A DNA stretch of 64,000 bases, taken from contig VDFB02000001.1 of assembly GCA_007258455.2 (NCBI GenBank), positions 12,628,754-12,692,753 on the forward strand, in the 5' to 3' direction. The notes beneath the pieces are model-generated. The model saw only the letters and a list, made by a program, of their open reading frames with translations, did no database searches and was not told the origin of the DNA. The stretch comes from Sequoia sempervirens. Taxonomy: Eukaryota; Streptophyta; Pinopsida; Cupressales; Cupressaceae. Position 1 is the first letter of the stretch, and each line of letters begins with the position of its first letter. Shown piece by piece: positions 10,800-23,453 of this stretch. The position numbers and the translations under genes were made by a program.

Positions 10800-12135
10800 C
10801 TTTTCCTTTTATCATGGGAGCGAAGAATCATATTGAAATCAACAACCCTCTTCTTCTTCTTTTTTCTTTGTACCTTGTGCCAAACCTCTTCTTGATCATC
10901 TGTCCATGTGGGTTCACCAATTTCCTCTGCTAGTATGCTACTTCCCTCTAAAGAAGCCACACTCAAACCCTACGACCATCCACCAAACTTCCCTTTTGGA
11001 CTGTTTCCCTACTCCACCCTAGAGGAAAAACCCACTAGAAGCACTTGTTCCTTTTGCGGGGGTTCACTTGAAGCCATGATAATTGGGTTCTTTTCCACGC
11101 TAAAACCCACAACGCCTTCTTTTTCCACTGAATAGTGATGGGGGGAAATCTCTTTCCACCAAGTTGCATGATTAGCCCTCTTGTGCTTTGAATAATGCTC
11201 AACAATATGACCCATGCTGAGGCAGCTATGACAAAAAAAAAAGGCAATCCTTCATAATCAAGTAGTTGTTCCCATTTCCCCCCCAAAATATTTCAAATTT
11301 ATATTTTTAGGAAGAACTTTTGTAATATCCATTTCTACCAAGATACATGCATATGTTGTATGTAGAAAATTGAGTGAACCCTCATCAACTCCAAGAAACT
11401 TCCCCAACATATTACCTAAAATTTCAAAGTAGGATTCAAACCAAAAATGCAAGGGGAGATTTGAAATCTTATCCAAATAGGAACCAACCCAAAGGATTCA
11501 GTGTTTGGGTTGAAAGTTGGGTGCCATGGCTTCAAGATTAACAAGTGTTTATCCTCCCAACTCCATTGATAATCGCAGAGCATAGATTTTCTATCATTTT
11601 CAATGTCAAATACAACCACAAAGAAACCCTTCGCATTGGGATAAATCTACACATCTCCTTCCAATATTGGGCTCCAATGTTTTGAAATCTAACTATGCAA
11701 CTCTGCAAGGCCCAACCAAAAACCCCTAAACCTTCCTATCAACCCTAGCTCCATGAAATACCTTTCGTTCTCCACAAATTTAGTTGTTATATCTCCATCC
11801 AAGGAGACAGAGGGGTTTTCCCCTACACAACGCAATGTCTTGGAATCCTTTTCCAAGCTGAAAACCTTTGATCCTTTCCCCATATGTCATGGTTGCCCTC
11901 AAAGGTCCTTCCAATTGTCATCCCTCCTATGCATTTTCCTATCGGTATTTGACACATAGATTTAACCAAATGGCACTCCAATTTTTTTACTCTGAAGTTA
12001 CCTCCAACTACCATAGTAAGCCATCATTGATGCTCCCCCATCCAGCTTTTGAAAAGGCCCTCCATTTTTAACCACCTCCATAAATGGTCGCCACACCCCA
12101 GCAGACTTAGAAAAGTTAGGAAATTTCCTCCCTGC
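10800..12135 (-). pseudogene. LINE ORF1 (DUF4283-like plus zinc knuckle), copy A, start lost
   Basis: The minus strand encodes, in pieces, a plant L1 ORF1 protein. An N-terminal RNA-binding-like domain includes YFMELGLIGRFRGFW and WEDKHLLILKPWHPTFNP. A linker follows with NLPLHFWFESYFEILGNMLG and TTYACILVEMDITK, then a damaged CCHC knuckle (YEGLPFFF...GHIVEHY) near 11200-11270, and a Lys-rich tail (VQRKKKKRVVDF). ORF1 binds LINE RNA in the particle. Compared with copy B (59129-60587) about 37 bp are missing at the 5' end, removing the start codon, and there are frameshifts near 11250, 11640 and 11830. Function is lost. Confidence 0.8.
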
Positions 12136-12139
12136 CCCA

Positions 12140-12330
12140 CCATAGGAAGCCCTAATATTTATATTAATATATATTATAAATTATTTTATTTTATAGGTTC
12201 TCCTTTAATATATATTATATAAATTATTACAATTTTATCTATTTATATTTATTTATTTTGTTGGTTGGTAAGTGTCACTTAATGGGGTGGCCCCCTTTAT
12301 TAATTTTTGAAAGATTGTGTACATAGCATT
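12140..12330. repeat. AT-rich LINE 3' tail between ORF2 and ORF1 cassette
   Basis: Contains TATAGGTTCTCC within TA-rich sequence, matching the border near 10400. In minus sense this follows the end of the ORF2 RNase H region and precedes ORF1. Confidence 0.5.
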
Positions 12331-15300
12331 ATTTTTTTTATTAGCTGAACAATTGGCCATAGCAGCTTAGGCATAAATTAAATAAATTTCAACCCAATGC
12401 CCCACGTATCCCTACATGCAATTAGCAAGGGTGGTCGACTCAAACAGTAGGGGAAATGAACTCAAATTTATTGGCACCCACTACTCACTAGCAACTTTTC
12501 CTTGGAAATAATCACCAACAAAGCATCGTGCTCTGACAGTACCACCTCCACCACATCCCCCCTAGATTATCCACACCATGATTGGTCAACTAATCCCTTG
12601 CCTTGTTAGCCTCTATAAATATGATTGATCAAAATATTCATAGCCTCCAAGCTGCTCCAATCCTGACAAATTAATTTCTCTAGTTTTCAATTGTTGCATG
12701 GTTTCTTCCTTATACTGTTGATGAAAAACATAGAATCACCTTCAATGTCAATATAGATCTGCTCTCTTTTGACACACTCCTCCAAGCCTCTGATAAGTGC
12801 ATACAATTACACTGTGTTGTTTGTTGAGACACCAAATAGTTCAACTAGTGCCCATACCACATCTCGCGCATCCCTCAAAATGTAGCCAATCCCCGCTATG
12901 CCAGGGTTGCCCCTGGTGGCACTGTTGAAATTAAGCTTGAGCCTATCCCAAGGGGGAGCCAGCCATTTGGAATTCTACCTTTTTTGAATTTCACTCATCT
13001 ACTTTCCCACCCCAACACCTATTGGAGCTCTAAGGCCTACCCAACTACAGCTCATCCTTTCATCCTAGGAAGTGAAAGAAAAAGCTTGTACTCCCTTGAC
13101 CTTATTATTGATCGTCTCCACCAATACCACTCCAATCCTTTGCTTAAGATCACACAGAGACAACTCCACACCTAAAAATTCTTTTATTGCATTTCTTCCA
13201 TAGATTCCACGTCATAATGGAAGGAGCACACTCCCATATTCCACCCCAGAGGCAATTGGAGAACCTTCTCGACCAACATGCCAAGAAATCAAACACTCTT
13301 TCATTCCTATGCCCAACCCAATCTAGTTTCTTTTGAAGCCAATCCCAACAACTTGTCAAGTAAGGGCATTGGAAGAGTAGATGCTCACAAGATTCTTCAT
13401 CCTGTTTACACATAATGCACCATGTCGGGCTTGACACCCCCAACTTCTAAAGCCTATCCCGAGTGAGAATTTTGTGGTGTAGAGCAATCCATAGAAATGC
13501 CTCAGCTTTGGGGGGTGCAAACTTTCCCCAACACAAATCCTTGCACCATCTCGACCCCTCCCATATTGTTTTTTGAATTTGATACCCAATTTTCATTGAA
13601 ATACAACTTGACTTGGCCTCACACCACATAATTTCACCGACTTTATCATTTAGCATGATGCATTGTTCCTTCATCATATCGATGAACAATGTCCTACTTC
13701 TTTCGTCAATTGCCAGCTCTTGAACCATTCTCCATTGCAGGTGCCTAGAAACCTCATTTCAACTAAGATAATCATACACTTTTAGCCTCTACAAATCAAA
13801 GATCTGCATTTTGATATCATTGAAATCCACAGTGTCACCCAGGGGAGGGAATCCCTCCCAAGAATCCACCTAAAAATTTGTTGAGGAGCCACAATTGATG
13901 CTCCAAGTGACATGTTCTATGATAATATGATGACAATCACATATGTAATTCTAGATCACTAAACCAAGTGGGGGGTTAGCGATTGTAACAATCCTATTGG
14001 GATCCATCGATTCCATGTATTTGATCTATTAAAACTTACAACAAGTAGTAGTAGGTTTGCGTATAATCTTCCATATGAGATTGGCACCAAGTGCCACATT
14101 TTTCTGATTTAGATTTATTATCCCAACCCCACCAATATCAATGTCTTGACACATTGTCTCCCATTTAATAAGAGGAATACAATCATCATTCGATCCTTCC
14201 CACATAAAATTCTTGAATATGCTTTCCATCGCTACTTTGATTTTGCTGGTTGATTTCAGATAGATCATACCAAATATTGGTAGAGCACAAAGGAATGCCT
14301 AAAGCATCATTAGTTAGCCTGCAAGGGACATCCACTTTCCCCTCTAGGAAAACGCTTTTGATTTTCACTAGTCCAAAAAAATTTCCCAAAGAGAAGAACA
14401 AATGGCACCTTGAAATAATAGGGCCCTAAGGTACTTAGCCGGTAGAATTTCCACTGTGAAGCCAAGAATACTCACAATTCTTCTCTAAATTGATTTCTTT
14501 GTGTTGAAGAAATAGATTTTAGTTTTGTCTTTATTGACCGATTGGCCCAACAACCTCCCATATAAATCTAGCGTCTCTTTTATTACCATAGCTTCCCACA
14601 CATTGGCTTTCCCCAGAAGAGCTATGTCATTCATGAATTGGATGTGAGTGAAGGGATCTAAATTTTTGGTAGTACAAATCCTTTTCCACACACCCCAACC
14701 AATCTATTATTAATCAAACCTCCAAGTGCATCGGCCATGATTACAAACAAAATGGTGACAGTGGGTCATCTTGATGCAACCCTCTTGAAGATTGAAAGAA
14801 TCCATAGAGAGAGCCATTCACAGAGAAAGAGAAAGGAACCGAGGAAATACAGGTAAAAATTCTCCCTACCTAGTCACTGTAGAAGCCCATTTTGAGTAGA
14901 ACAAGGCTTAAGAATCTCCAACTTACAAAATCGTATGCTTTCTTGAAATTTAACTTGACAATCATCCCTTTTGAATTCTCTGATTTGATCAAGTGAATAA
15001 TTTCGTTTGCAAGGATAATGTTGTTTGCAATTCCTTGCTCAAGACGAAGCCGCTTTAATCTAGCAGAATTATTGAATTTAAGATAAGCTTGAGCCAATTC
15101 ACCATTTATTTGGAGATAATTTTGTATAATGTACTACATAAAGCTATCAGTCTATAGTCAACATAAGACAACGATTCAAATTTTTTTGGTATGAGTGGTA
15201 TCACTATGTTGTTGATGTCTTTGATGAATTTATTCTTTAGTTTTAATTCCTCTATAACTTCCCAATTATCCTTCCATAAAAAGTTCCAGCATTGTTGAAA

Positions 15301-15420
15301 GAACAAGGCAGTAAATCCATCAGCACCCGACGCCTTGTCTAAATGCAGTTCAAAGTCACCTTCCTCACCTCATCAAGTGTAAAAGGGGCCATTAATCAAT
15401 CATCGACATTGTAGTGCCCC
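12330..15420 (-). pseudogene. LINE ORF2 fragment (RT, zinc domain, RNase H), copy A
   Basis: The minus strand carries, in broken pieces: an RT start (GADGFTALFFQQCW; VIPLIPKKFESLSYVDYR), KLNFKKAYDFVSWRFL, and the catalytic box altered to FMNDIALLG near 14637-14611 (family FADD). Next come FMWEGSNDDCIPLIKWETMC, a zinc-binding tail CIMCKQDEESCEHLLFQC near 13419-13366, and an RNase H domain reading LKLNFNSATRGNPGIAG near 12930, with Asn where the first catalytic Asp is expected. The endonuclease domain is missing; homology ends near 15420 where unrelated sequence begins. Many stops and frameshifts. It would have copied LINE RNA at the target site; it cannot now. Confidence 0.85.
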
Positions 15421-15560
15421 CCAGTTTTCTTCTGATATTGATAGTTACTTGGATTGTATTTGGACATTGTGATACTTTGCTTGGTGTTGAATTCACTATT
15501 ATGATGATACTTTACCACTGATTTTTATGTTTATATTATGCTTAATAGATTGATTTAATT

Positions 15561-17670
15561 GATTGTGTGGATTATTCTTGCTATTGGCACCATATGATTA
15601 TATGATGTATGTTATTATCATGTTGTTAGTATCTGATTATTGTGTGTTGATGTATTTTGGTGAGGGGGAACAATTTTGTATCACTCACCTATGAGTTCCC
15701 TACGGCAATGCGACTTTCCTCTCATGATGTGTTTTACTGTTTGACAATGTACATGCTTGACGATGTGGTTTGTTGTGGGTTGCATGTACCAAGCATTGAC
15801 TCCACCTAAATTTTTAGCTTTGAGCATGCCTTAGACCCAATAGAAACTGTTGAATGGAGATAACATCTGGTCCCCCAATTTCAACCATCATCCTTGAAGA
15901 AGATGAGTATCTGTTGTCACCCCCTAGTAGTGTTGTTTGTTTTGTGATTTGGTTCGTCTGTGTTGTCATGGTCTTTCCTTTTGTGTCACTGTGAGGTGAA
16001 GTACTATTTGGTATTCTATTCAATTGAGTTATTTGTTTGATTAGTGCTTGATTGATTATTATATTAAAATAAAAGATTCTTGTAATTAAAAGGTATTTTG
16101 ATAATTTAAGTAAATGTTTTAATACATTTGTGGTTTTGATAAATAAAATATTATTAATTCCTTTATTTGGTTTAAATGAATAAAAAGTATGAGTTAATAT
16201 AAACATATTAAAGTAATTAAATATTATTATTGTGTTGTGCAAATGGAATTAAAAGGTAAGGTTAAAATTAATAAATTAAATATTTTAAAAGTGGATTTAT
16301 TGTGTGTAAATAAAGGAAGATATGTTTACCAATAAACACTTTTAGTGGAGTGGTGGTAAACAGTTGATGGAAAAGAAAAGAAAATAATTAAATTTTAAAA
16401 AATGCATGCAACAATGGAGAGTGGGGAGTGGTAAATAAATTAGTTAGATTTCTAAATGAAAGGGGGCTTTTGCATATTTTTGGGAAAAACTAATCTTGCC
16501 TCTCTACCGTGAATATTTTCTAGTTCTTGAAAGCTTTTCTTGGGGGTTTTTAGAAGCTTGGGATTTGGGTCTTTGGAAATGTTGATGAAATTCTGAAGTG
16601 TATTGAAGGTGCAAGCATGGAGTAGTGAGCTCAGTATCAATCCTCACCCTGGCAAGTAGAAGAAATCAGGTTCCATTACTATTCTCAACTCTAGCTCTAT
16701 AGAAAATGGGAAAAAATGAAATGATTGTATTGTTTGAGGCAAAATGTTACTTGCTAATTTATGAGTTGTGCAACTTAAGGAATTCTTTCTTGGAAAATTT
16801 TCAAAGCTTTTCCTGAAAACCATATTGTGCAAAATCTATAGTATTATGCTACTGTGGAATTCCTCAGTTTATTTCATTGTTTGCATTTTGTACTTTATAT
16901 ATATTTGGTTTCCAATCACACTGCATCCCAAACTTGGCCAATGTGTTTCCTTGTGTGTGCCTATGCCTCTATCATTCATTGCATTCTATATATTGGAACA
17001 TTAGTGACTAAGTCCCTTAGGCACGTACAACCTAAATGGGTGAATCTTTTTGTGTTTTTTTTTATTAAATGAGATTTCGCATGCCATTCATCCTATGTAA
17101 ATGTACGTCCAGGAAGATGTGGGCTTTATAGTATTAAATAAAGGTTATTTTAAAATATCCAATGCCACTTGGGTATAGTCGTGACGCCAGTTAAATCACA
17201 CCCATTGCGTCCTTCTATGATTTCGGTGGATGAGGGATGTGCATGCTTACCAAAGCATACCAACGACTGTTTTCATGACCGGTCTAGAAGTCATGATTAA
17301 TTCTAGCCAATCTCAGCTGGCGACCAAACCATCTTGTTCTTCCTCTCGGTAGTATGTCATTTTCTTGCATATTGTATTTCAATTTTTCCCTTTTCATAGA
17401 GTGTTGCCTTCAATGGTTATTTTCTGGTGTAACAATTTATAATAGTTACCTTAGTCTGCGCCTGGAATGTGAGGCTAAGTTTTATCTTGGAATGTTGTCT
17501 AGATCTCCTTACGTGAAACCTCTAATACCATATACTTTGATCTTTATTAATTCAATAATTTTAATGCTAGGATCTTGGCGAATTGATGTTTCTCTTGCTT
17601 TCCATGTCGATGGAAATATACCATATCATTGGCATTTGAAATTGGTGTAGACTATGTGTTCGATTCTCAA
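15561..17670. other. No gene recognised; possible LTR-derived sequence
   Basis: No retroelement domain found. A minus-strand open frame of 142 codons (15814-16242) is AT-rich and low-complexity at one end and I do not consider it a gene. A less AT-rich patch at 17090-17350 contains no recognised site. An old LTR is possible but no TG...CA ends or primer site could be fixed. Confidence 0.4.
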
Positions 17671-17674
17671 TGGG

Positions 17675-17713
17675 TTATATATATATATATATGTCTGTGT
17701 GTATATATATATA
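17675..17713. repeat. TA/TG microsatellite
   Basis: Two TA runs separated by a TGTCTGTGTG segment. Confidence 0.8.
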
Positions 17714-18849
17714 GTTACTTATTATTTTATTGTGTCTATAAATAAATGAAATAAATAAAATATTTGGTTAGAAGGTTTATGTACTTGTAATTAAAATAGA
17801 TGAAAGATTAGTTTACATGGAAATAGATTATATTTTGTTTAAGATAAATATTTTAAAATTGGAAATGGTTGCATTGTAAATCTATGTTGTGTCCTATGAT
17901 TCTATTGTTGATCTGAGTTGTGTGTAGCAATGTAAATGATTACTGAATTGGGAATAATTGTGGGTTATTGTACACATGTTTAAGTCATTATGTGAGGTGG
18001 AATTGGGAGACTTCCAAAGGCTAGGGGGAATTTTCTATTTGATGGAATCTATGTTTATTCATTTTGGAATGGTTTTTTATGTATTGAATGAGTACACAAA
18101 GGTCGTTAGCCTTGCACGGTATATTCACCACTTTGATTGGGATTTGTGTGCTAGATGGTTTATGCCTAACCTTTTTGTGTGTGTTCATAAGGTTTTGTGA
18201 TTTGTGCAAGTTGACTTTTACCTATTGATTTTAGTGGGTATTCTAGTTGTTAGTAGGGGTAGTAGCTCTCAATGGGGGCCAACACACAAAGAGGCATTCA
18301 GGACAACTCATGTGAGAGTTTCTTACCTAAGTGATAACCTAATAAATAAACTAGGGGGGTTGGGTAGAATTTCACTCTAATTAAGATAATTGGATGCCTC
18401 ACCCATGCCTATAGCGCTCCTTCAGGCTAAGGATGGATTGAGAAGGCTTGGTTGGAAAGATAAACTTCCATTTCCTCATGAAAGGAAGGTTGGTTCTGCA
18501 TGTGTCATCCTATGGGGTTGGAGTCTATTGTAAGACTATCAGGACAACCATAGATGGGGGTCGACGTCTAGTGAGAGACTATTAGGGCAACCCATGCTAG
18601 GACCATGTGATGACACTCTCCCTTGCTACAACCTAACATTCCCTTGGCTTGTATTTCCCTTTGATGTTTGTTTTCCTCTAGAAGTGATGTCACGTTTTTG
18701 TGATGACCTGTTGTCATTTGGTGTCATGAGTACAACAATTCAAAATGAAGGCCAAACATGATGCCAATGAGTGTAATGCTCCCATCTGATCTGAGTATGG
18801 TGTATCTATATCATTATTACCTTTACTTGCCAAGATACGAATGCAAGGC
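17714..18849. other. No gene seen; diverged short repeats at 18285-18600
   Basis: Three related segments, CATTCAGGACAACTCATGTG near 18289, GACTATCAGGACAACCATAG near 18533 and GACTATTAGGGCAACCCATG near 18576, suggest internal repeats of a decayed LTR. No coding frame recognised. Confidence 0.4.
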
Positions 18850-18899
18850 CATGTGGAGGTTTTTGATGGGGCATCCACACTCCTTAATCACCCAGACTT

Positions 18900-21800
18900 A
18901 CCCCCTAAAATGGACTTTCCACAATTCTATGTGGAAAGTCACTTTCCCTTCCACCCACAATTTTTTTCCAAGTCAATAAACCACCTAGAGAAAGCTCCAT
19001 GCCATCCACACCCAAGTTTGAAAGCTTATCTACTTCCATGTTTCCTTCCCTCAACGTGTGATTGATTGTCACCAATTCAAAACCATCCAACAATTGAAGG
19101 GCTAGTTCTAGGACTGCATTCAATTTCTAGTGTTCCATATGTTTGGTTCTTAGGGCGTTGATAACCAAAGAGGAATCTCCTTCGATCACCAATTTCTTTA
19201 TTCCTAGCTCTCTGTAGAATCTCAAACCCAAAATCAAAGCTTGCATCTCTACAGTATTGTTCATGCCTTTCTAAAGAGGTTTTTCTAGTCTACCAACTGT
19301 ATTGGATTTCCAATCCTTCACAATACAACCCCCCCTGAAATGCCAAGATTACCCTGAGAGTCGCCATCAAATTTCAATTTCAACCAACTGAATTCTAGAG
19401 GTTTCTAGACCACCTTGCTTCTCACAAATTGAGTTGCCAAGCCACTTTCGCCAACATGGGGGGGGCCTTGAGGCCATGCCAATTTTTCAACATTGCGGCA
19501 TCCCAAGGTGTGAAGACCATCTTGCCAGCTTGAATCTCCACCAACCTTGCATTAACAGTCACTACAATGCCACTACAATGCATGCCTCAATTTTATTTAG
19601 AGGATATTGAAAGGGCATAGCTTGATCCTGGAAGATACACATATTCCTTTCTTTCCAAATTTCCCACATTACTAGTGACAGAATAGTAATCCATAATCTT
19701 CCAAAGATTGCATTCTCATAAAACTTTGGCTAGCTTGTTAGTAGTCCCAAAATCCTATTTGGTAGAGCCATTTTCCAATTGAGTTTCATGCACAACAAAG
19801 TCCAACAATTCTACACAAAAGGGCATCTGACAAATAGATTCTCACCATATTCCTCCGCTTGTTTGCAAAGTACACATTATGATGCACTAGCATATCCCAA
19901 ATTCACAAACATGTTAGTTGTGAGCACTCTCCTTGCACTACAACCCAAGTGAAAATGCCTATGTTTGGGAGACATGCGGGGTCCCAACACAAGTGGGTGG
20001 GCACTTATGACTGGGCCACCTCTTGGCCCGTAATAACTTTGTAGCCATATTTGGCATTGTAGGCACCACTAGGGGAGGAATCCCAACACAAGTTGAGTCC
20101 TTTCCCAATCTTGGGAAAATACTTCGCTTGGACAACGCAACTTCATAAGCTTCTACCACCCTGGGATCCACACATAACTCATGAATGTTTTTCCAATGAT
20201 AAATGGGGCAACAATCCTCCCAATAGATTGTTAGGAAGTTTTCCACTTTACTTCCCTAAGCTTGTTTTGTTACCAATTTGAGTTGTGCAAGATCTTCCCT
20301 TTCTTCCAGTTTTGGATACCCTTCCCAGGAATCTTCCCAGAAGAGCACATTCTACCCATCCTTTATCTCCCATGTTAGATGATCCACTATAAAATGCCTA
20401 CAATTGCTAATGAAGTTCCCAAATCTTGATCCTTTGGGGAGTGACCTAGAAGAAAAGATGTTGTGATCTTCCCCATTGAAAAACTTCGATTTGACTATTT
20501 TGACCCATTTGAGATCCGGTTTGGAGTGAATTTTCCACAAGAGCTTAGCCCTGAGCATTTGATTTTGTAGTTGCATATTCCTCAAACCTGCCCCATCTAC
20601 CTCCTTGCAATCACAAATTTGTTTCCATTTTATTAAAGGGAATTTATGTTGGTCTGAATTTCCTTTTCAGAAAACATTTTTCATTTTTCGATTGATAGCT
20701 TTGTTTGCACTGCTTGACAATGGTAGACAAGAGAGCATATAAATGGGGATTGCTGAAATGACAAACTTTAGCATTGTTAATCGACCTGCCCAAGAAAGCC
20801 ACTTGTTTTTCAAGGATGCCATTTTTTTGTAGCACCAAATCCCATAATTTACCAGGCTACAAGCCTTTGGCTAAAGGAAGACCCAAATAGTTGTAGGGGA
20901 TTTTTCCCTTATGAAAACCCAAAATATGCAAAATTTTCATTTCTCTACCTATCCTAGTATTAAAAAAGAAAATTTCAGATTTGGCTTGACTTACCTCTTG
21001 CCCAGAGGCCAAAGAGTATTGATCCAAAATTTGTTTGAACTCTTGTGCTTCTTTCACTGAGGATGCACCAAAGAGCATGTTGTCATCCACAAATTGCTAG
21101 TGGGTGACAACTAGAATGCCTCTAGTTATCTATAACCCTTTCAAGTGACCTTCCATTCTTTCTTTCAAAAAATATCTACCAAGAGCCTCAACCATTATGA
21201 TAAATGAAAAGGGGGAAAGGGGATCCCCTTACCTCAAGCCCTTGGAAGCATTGAAGAAGCCTATTGGGGAACCATTTAGCAGAATTGATAATCTCAGGCA
21301 AGCGATCCAAGAAAATAACCAGTTCATCCATGACCTATCAAAGCTAAAAGCTTCCATTACTTTGAAGAGGAAGCACCAATTAACCTTGTCATAGGATTTT
21401 TTAATGTCCAATTTGATCAACATAGCTTTCCAATTCATTTTTTGAATAAAGTGAAATGCCTTCTAAGCTATGATGACCCCATCAAAGATGGATCTACCAA
21501 GAACAAACCCTCTTTGTTCTTCTGAAATGATGAAGGGAAAATTTTTCTTGATTCTCTTTGAAATGGCATTTTCCATTACTTTATAAATAGTATTGCACAA
21601 GGAGATTGGGAAAAAGTCTTCAAAGGAATCAAGCTTGTCTTTTTTTGGGATGAGAGCAATGAAGGTGTTGTTAGCCTCTTTAAGTACTATACCAGTGTAT
21701 CTAGCTTCTTCCAGTTCCTCAACCAGATCCAACCGGATGATGTTCCAACATTTTTGAAATAAGCCCATCGAGAATCCATTCAAACTAGGGGCCTTGTCTA

Positions 21801-23240
21801 TATGTAATTGAAAAAGTGCCTACTTTACTTATTGCTCATAGAAATTGGATTGCAGCATGTCATTCTAAGCCTCAGTGATCAAATGTGGAATACTTTGGAG
21901 AAGCTCACATGGACCTTCTTGAATGTAGGACCCACAAGGTTCATTGAGAAGGGACTGGAAAAAAATCAACCGTTGCAGTTGCAATGTCCTCTACCTTATC
22001 CAAAATTTTACTATCCTGACCTTTAATACAAGTTATTCTATTGAATTCCCTCCTTGTTTTGGTTGAGTTATGAAAAAACCTATTGTTCTTATCACCACCC
22101 CAAAGCCAAACCTCTCTCAATTTTTTCCTCCAAAAAACCTCTTCTTTGGGCAACAAATCATTTAATTTATTTAAAATCTCTTTCTCCTGATAAAATATCA
22201 CAACATCCATCCCATTGTTAATGAATTATTCATACAATTTCTACAATGCTTCCTCTGCCTCGCGCTTCTCTTCAAAAATGTTCTTGAAACACTCCCTATT
22301 CCATTGTTTGAGATGTTGCTTAATTGACTTCAATTTTGAAACAAAGGTGAACAACTTTGACCCGATTGGACCACGCTTTGACCACCACTATTGGATTAAG
22401 TCCAAAAATTGTGGATCATGCAACCACATATTCTCAAACTTGAATGGGCATCACACCAGTGATTTTTTCCCTAAAATATCTAGTAGGATTGGGAAATGAT
22501 CTAAACCAGTCCTAGGCAGGATGCACCCTTCCAAATTAAAAGGGAAACCACACAAATCTCGTATAAACAAAAACCTGTCCAATCTTTCTACAATATTGTT
22601 GAAGCCCGCTCTCCAATTTGTTAGGTGAAACACCTATTGCTCGTGGAAATCTCAAGTAGAGTGTTGTCTTCCACAAACCTTTAAAAGTCAATTTGGGATT
22701 GTAGTCTGACACTTGTACCCCTTTTTTTGTCTAAAGCCCATAGAATGGCATTGGAATCTCCCCCTAGAATTACAAATTCAAAGGCTAGATTGTTCCAAAA
22801 AGTTCTTAGCTCCCTCCACAACTCCCTTTTTTGAATGCAAGTGATGGGACCATATATGTTAACCAAAATAAAGTTAAGGTTTGATGCTAGACTCCTAACG
22901 TTGCATGCTTGCCACTATTTCGCAGCAACAATTTCTTCCAACCACACACACTAGAGGCACCATAATGTCAGAATCCCACTAGAAGCCCCATTCACATTCA
23001 CACCAAGTCCTTTCCAAATTCTTAGTTTCTTAATAAAGCTTTCTTTCTCATTTTCACCAAATTTGGTCTCTTGAAGCAGGAAAATATCCACATGGAGACA
23101 CTCCATTTGATGCCTAATCAGGAATTGCTTGTTAGGGGCGTTCAAGCCCCTAACATTCCAAGTTATGATCCTCTTGGTTGTTTAGGAAGGGGATCACCCT
23201 TCCCTACTTTCAACATCACATTTATTTTCAACTATCCACA
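18900..23240 (-). pseudogene. LINE ORF2: endonuclease, RT, zinc domain, RNase H (broken)
   Basis: Order on the minus strand: endonuclease start ITWNVRGLNAPNK (23169) and catalytic FLLQETK; FVILGGDSNAIL; endonuclease end LPRTGLDHFPILLDI (about 22500). A linker follows with FWRKKLREVWLWGGDKNNRFF, then RT with NNTFIALIPKK, SLCNTIYKVMENAISKRI, EEQRGFVLGRSIFDGV and KLDIKKSYDKVNWCFLF, and the catalytic box FVDDNMLFG near 21093. PYNYLGLPLAKGL comes next, a zinc tail CVLCKQAEEYGENLF near 19870, and RNase H KLKFDGDSQGNLGISGG near 19370, with its first Asp present. In-frame stops and frameshifts occur between most motifs. A short segment at 19960-20110 with repeated GTGGGTGGGCAC-like text does not fit the family and may be an insertion. 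Confidence 0.88.
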
Positions 23241-23453
23241 GGCTTCCTCATCCCACTTTAGTTTCTCTTGATTGGGGATCCTGCCTCTTTGCTTTGATTT
23301 GCCACAGTCTGGGGACAACTTGCTAGGATCCTTTTGGCGTATGCCCAAACCACCTGCCACCTTGGGAATTGGAGTAATTGAATCTAGTTGAGCCTATAGT
23401 GGAGGGAGATCCATGTCATCCAGCACCCATTGATCGGACTCACAATCATGGAA

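Larger units (their letters stand above)
10352..15560 (-). mobile_element. Composite LINE block A (ORF2 fragment followed by ORF1 cassette)
   Basis: On the minus strand this block holds a 5'-truncated LINE ORF2 (about 15420-12330), an AT-rich 3' end, then a separate LINE ORF1 (12135-10800) and a second AT-rich tail. ORF1 is downstream of ORF2, the reverse of normal L1 order. The whole arrangement, including the junction to non-LINE sequence near 15440, recurs at 58823-64000. Shared left end begins TTTTTCATAT in both copies. Confidence 0.75.

Noticed and set aside
10908..12071. Plus-strand open frames within block A
   Set aside because: Antisense to the LINE ORF1; equivalent shadows occur in block B.
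15814..16242. Minus-strand open frame of 142 codons
   Set aside because: AT-rich, Ile/Asn/Thr-biased, no domain, no homologous pattern elsewhere in the window; a frame this long is expected by chance in such DNA only rarely, but nothing supports translation.
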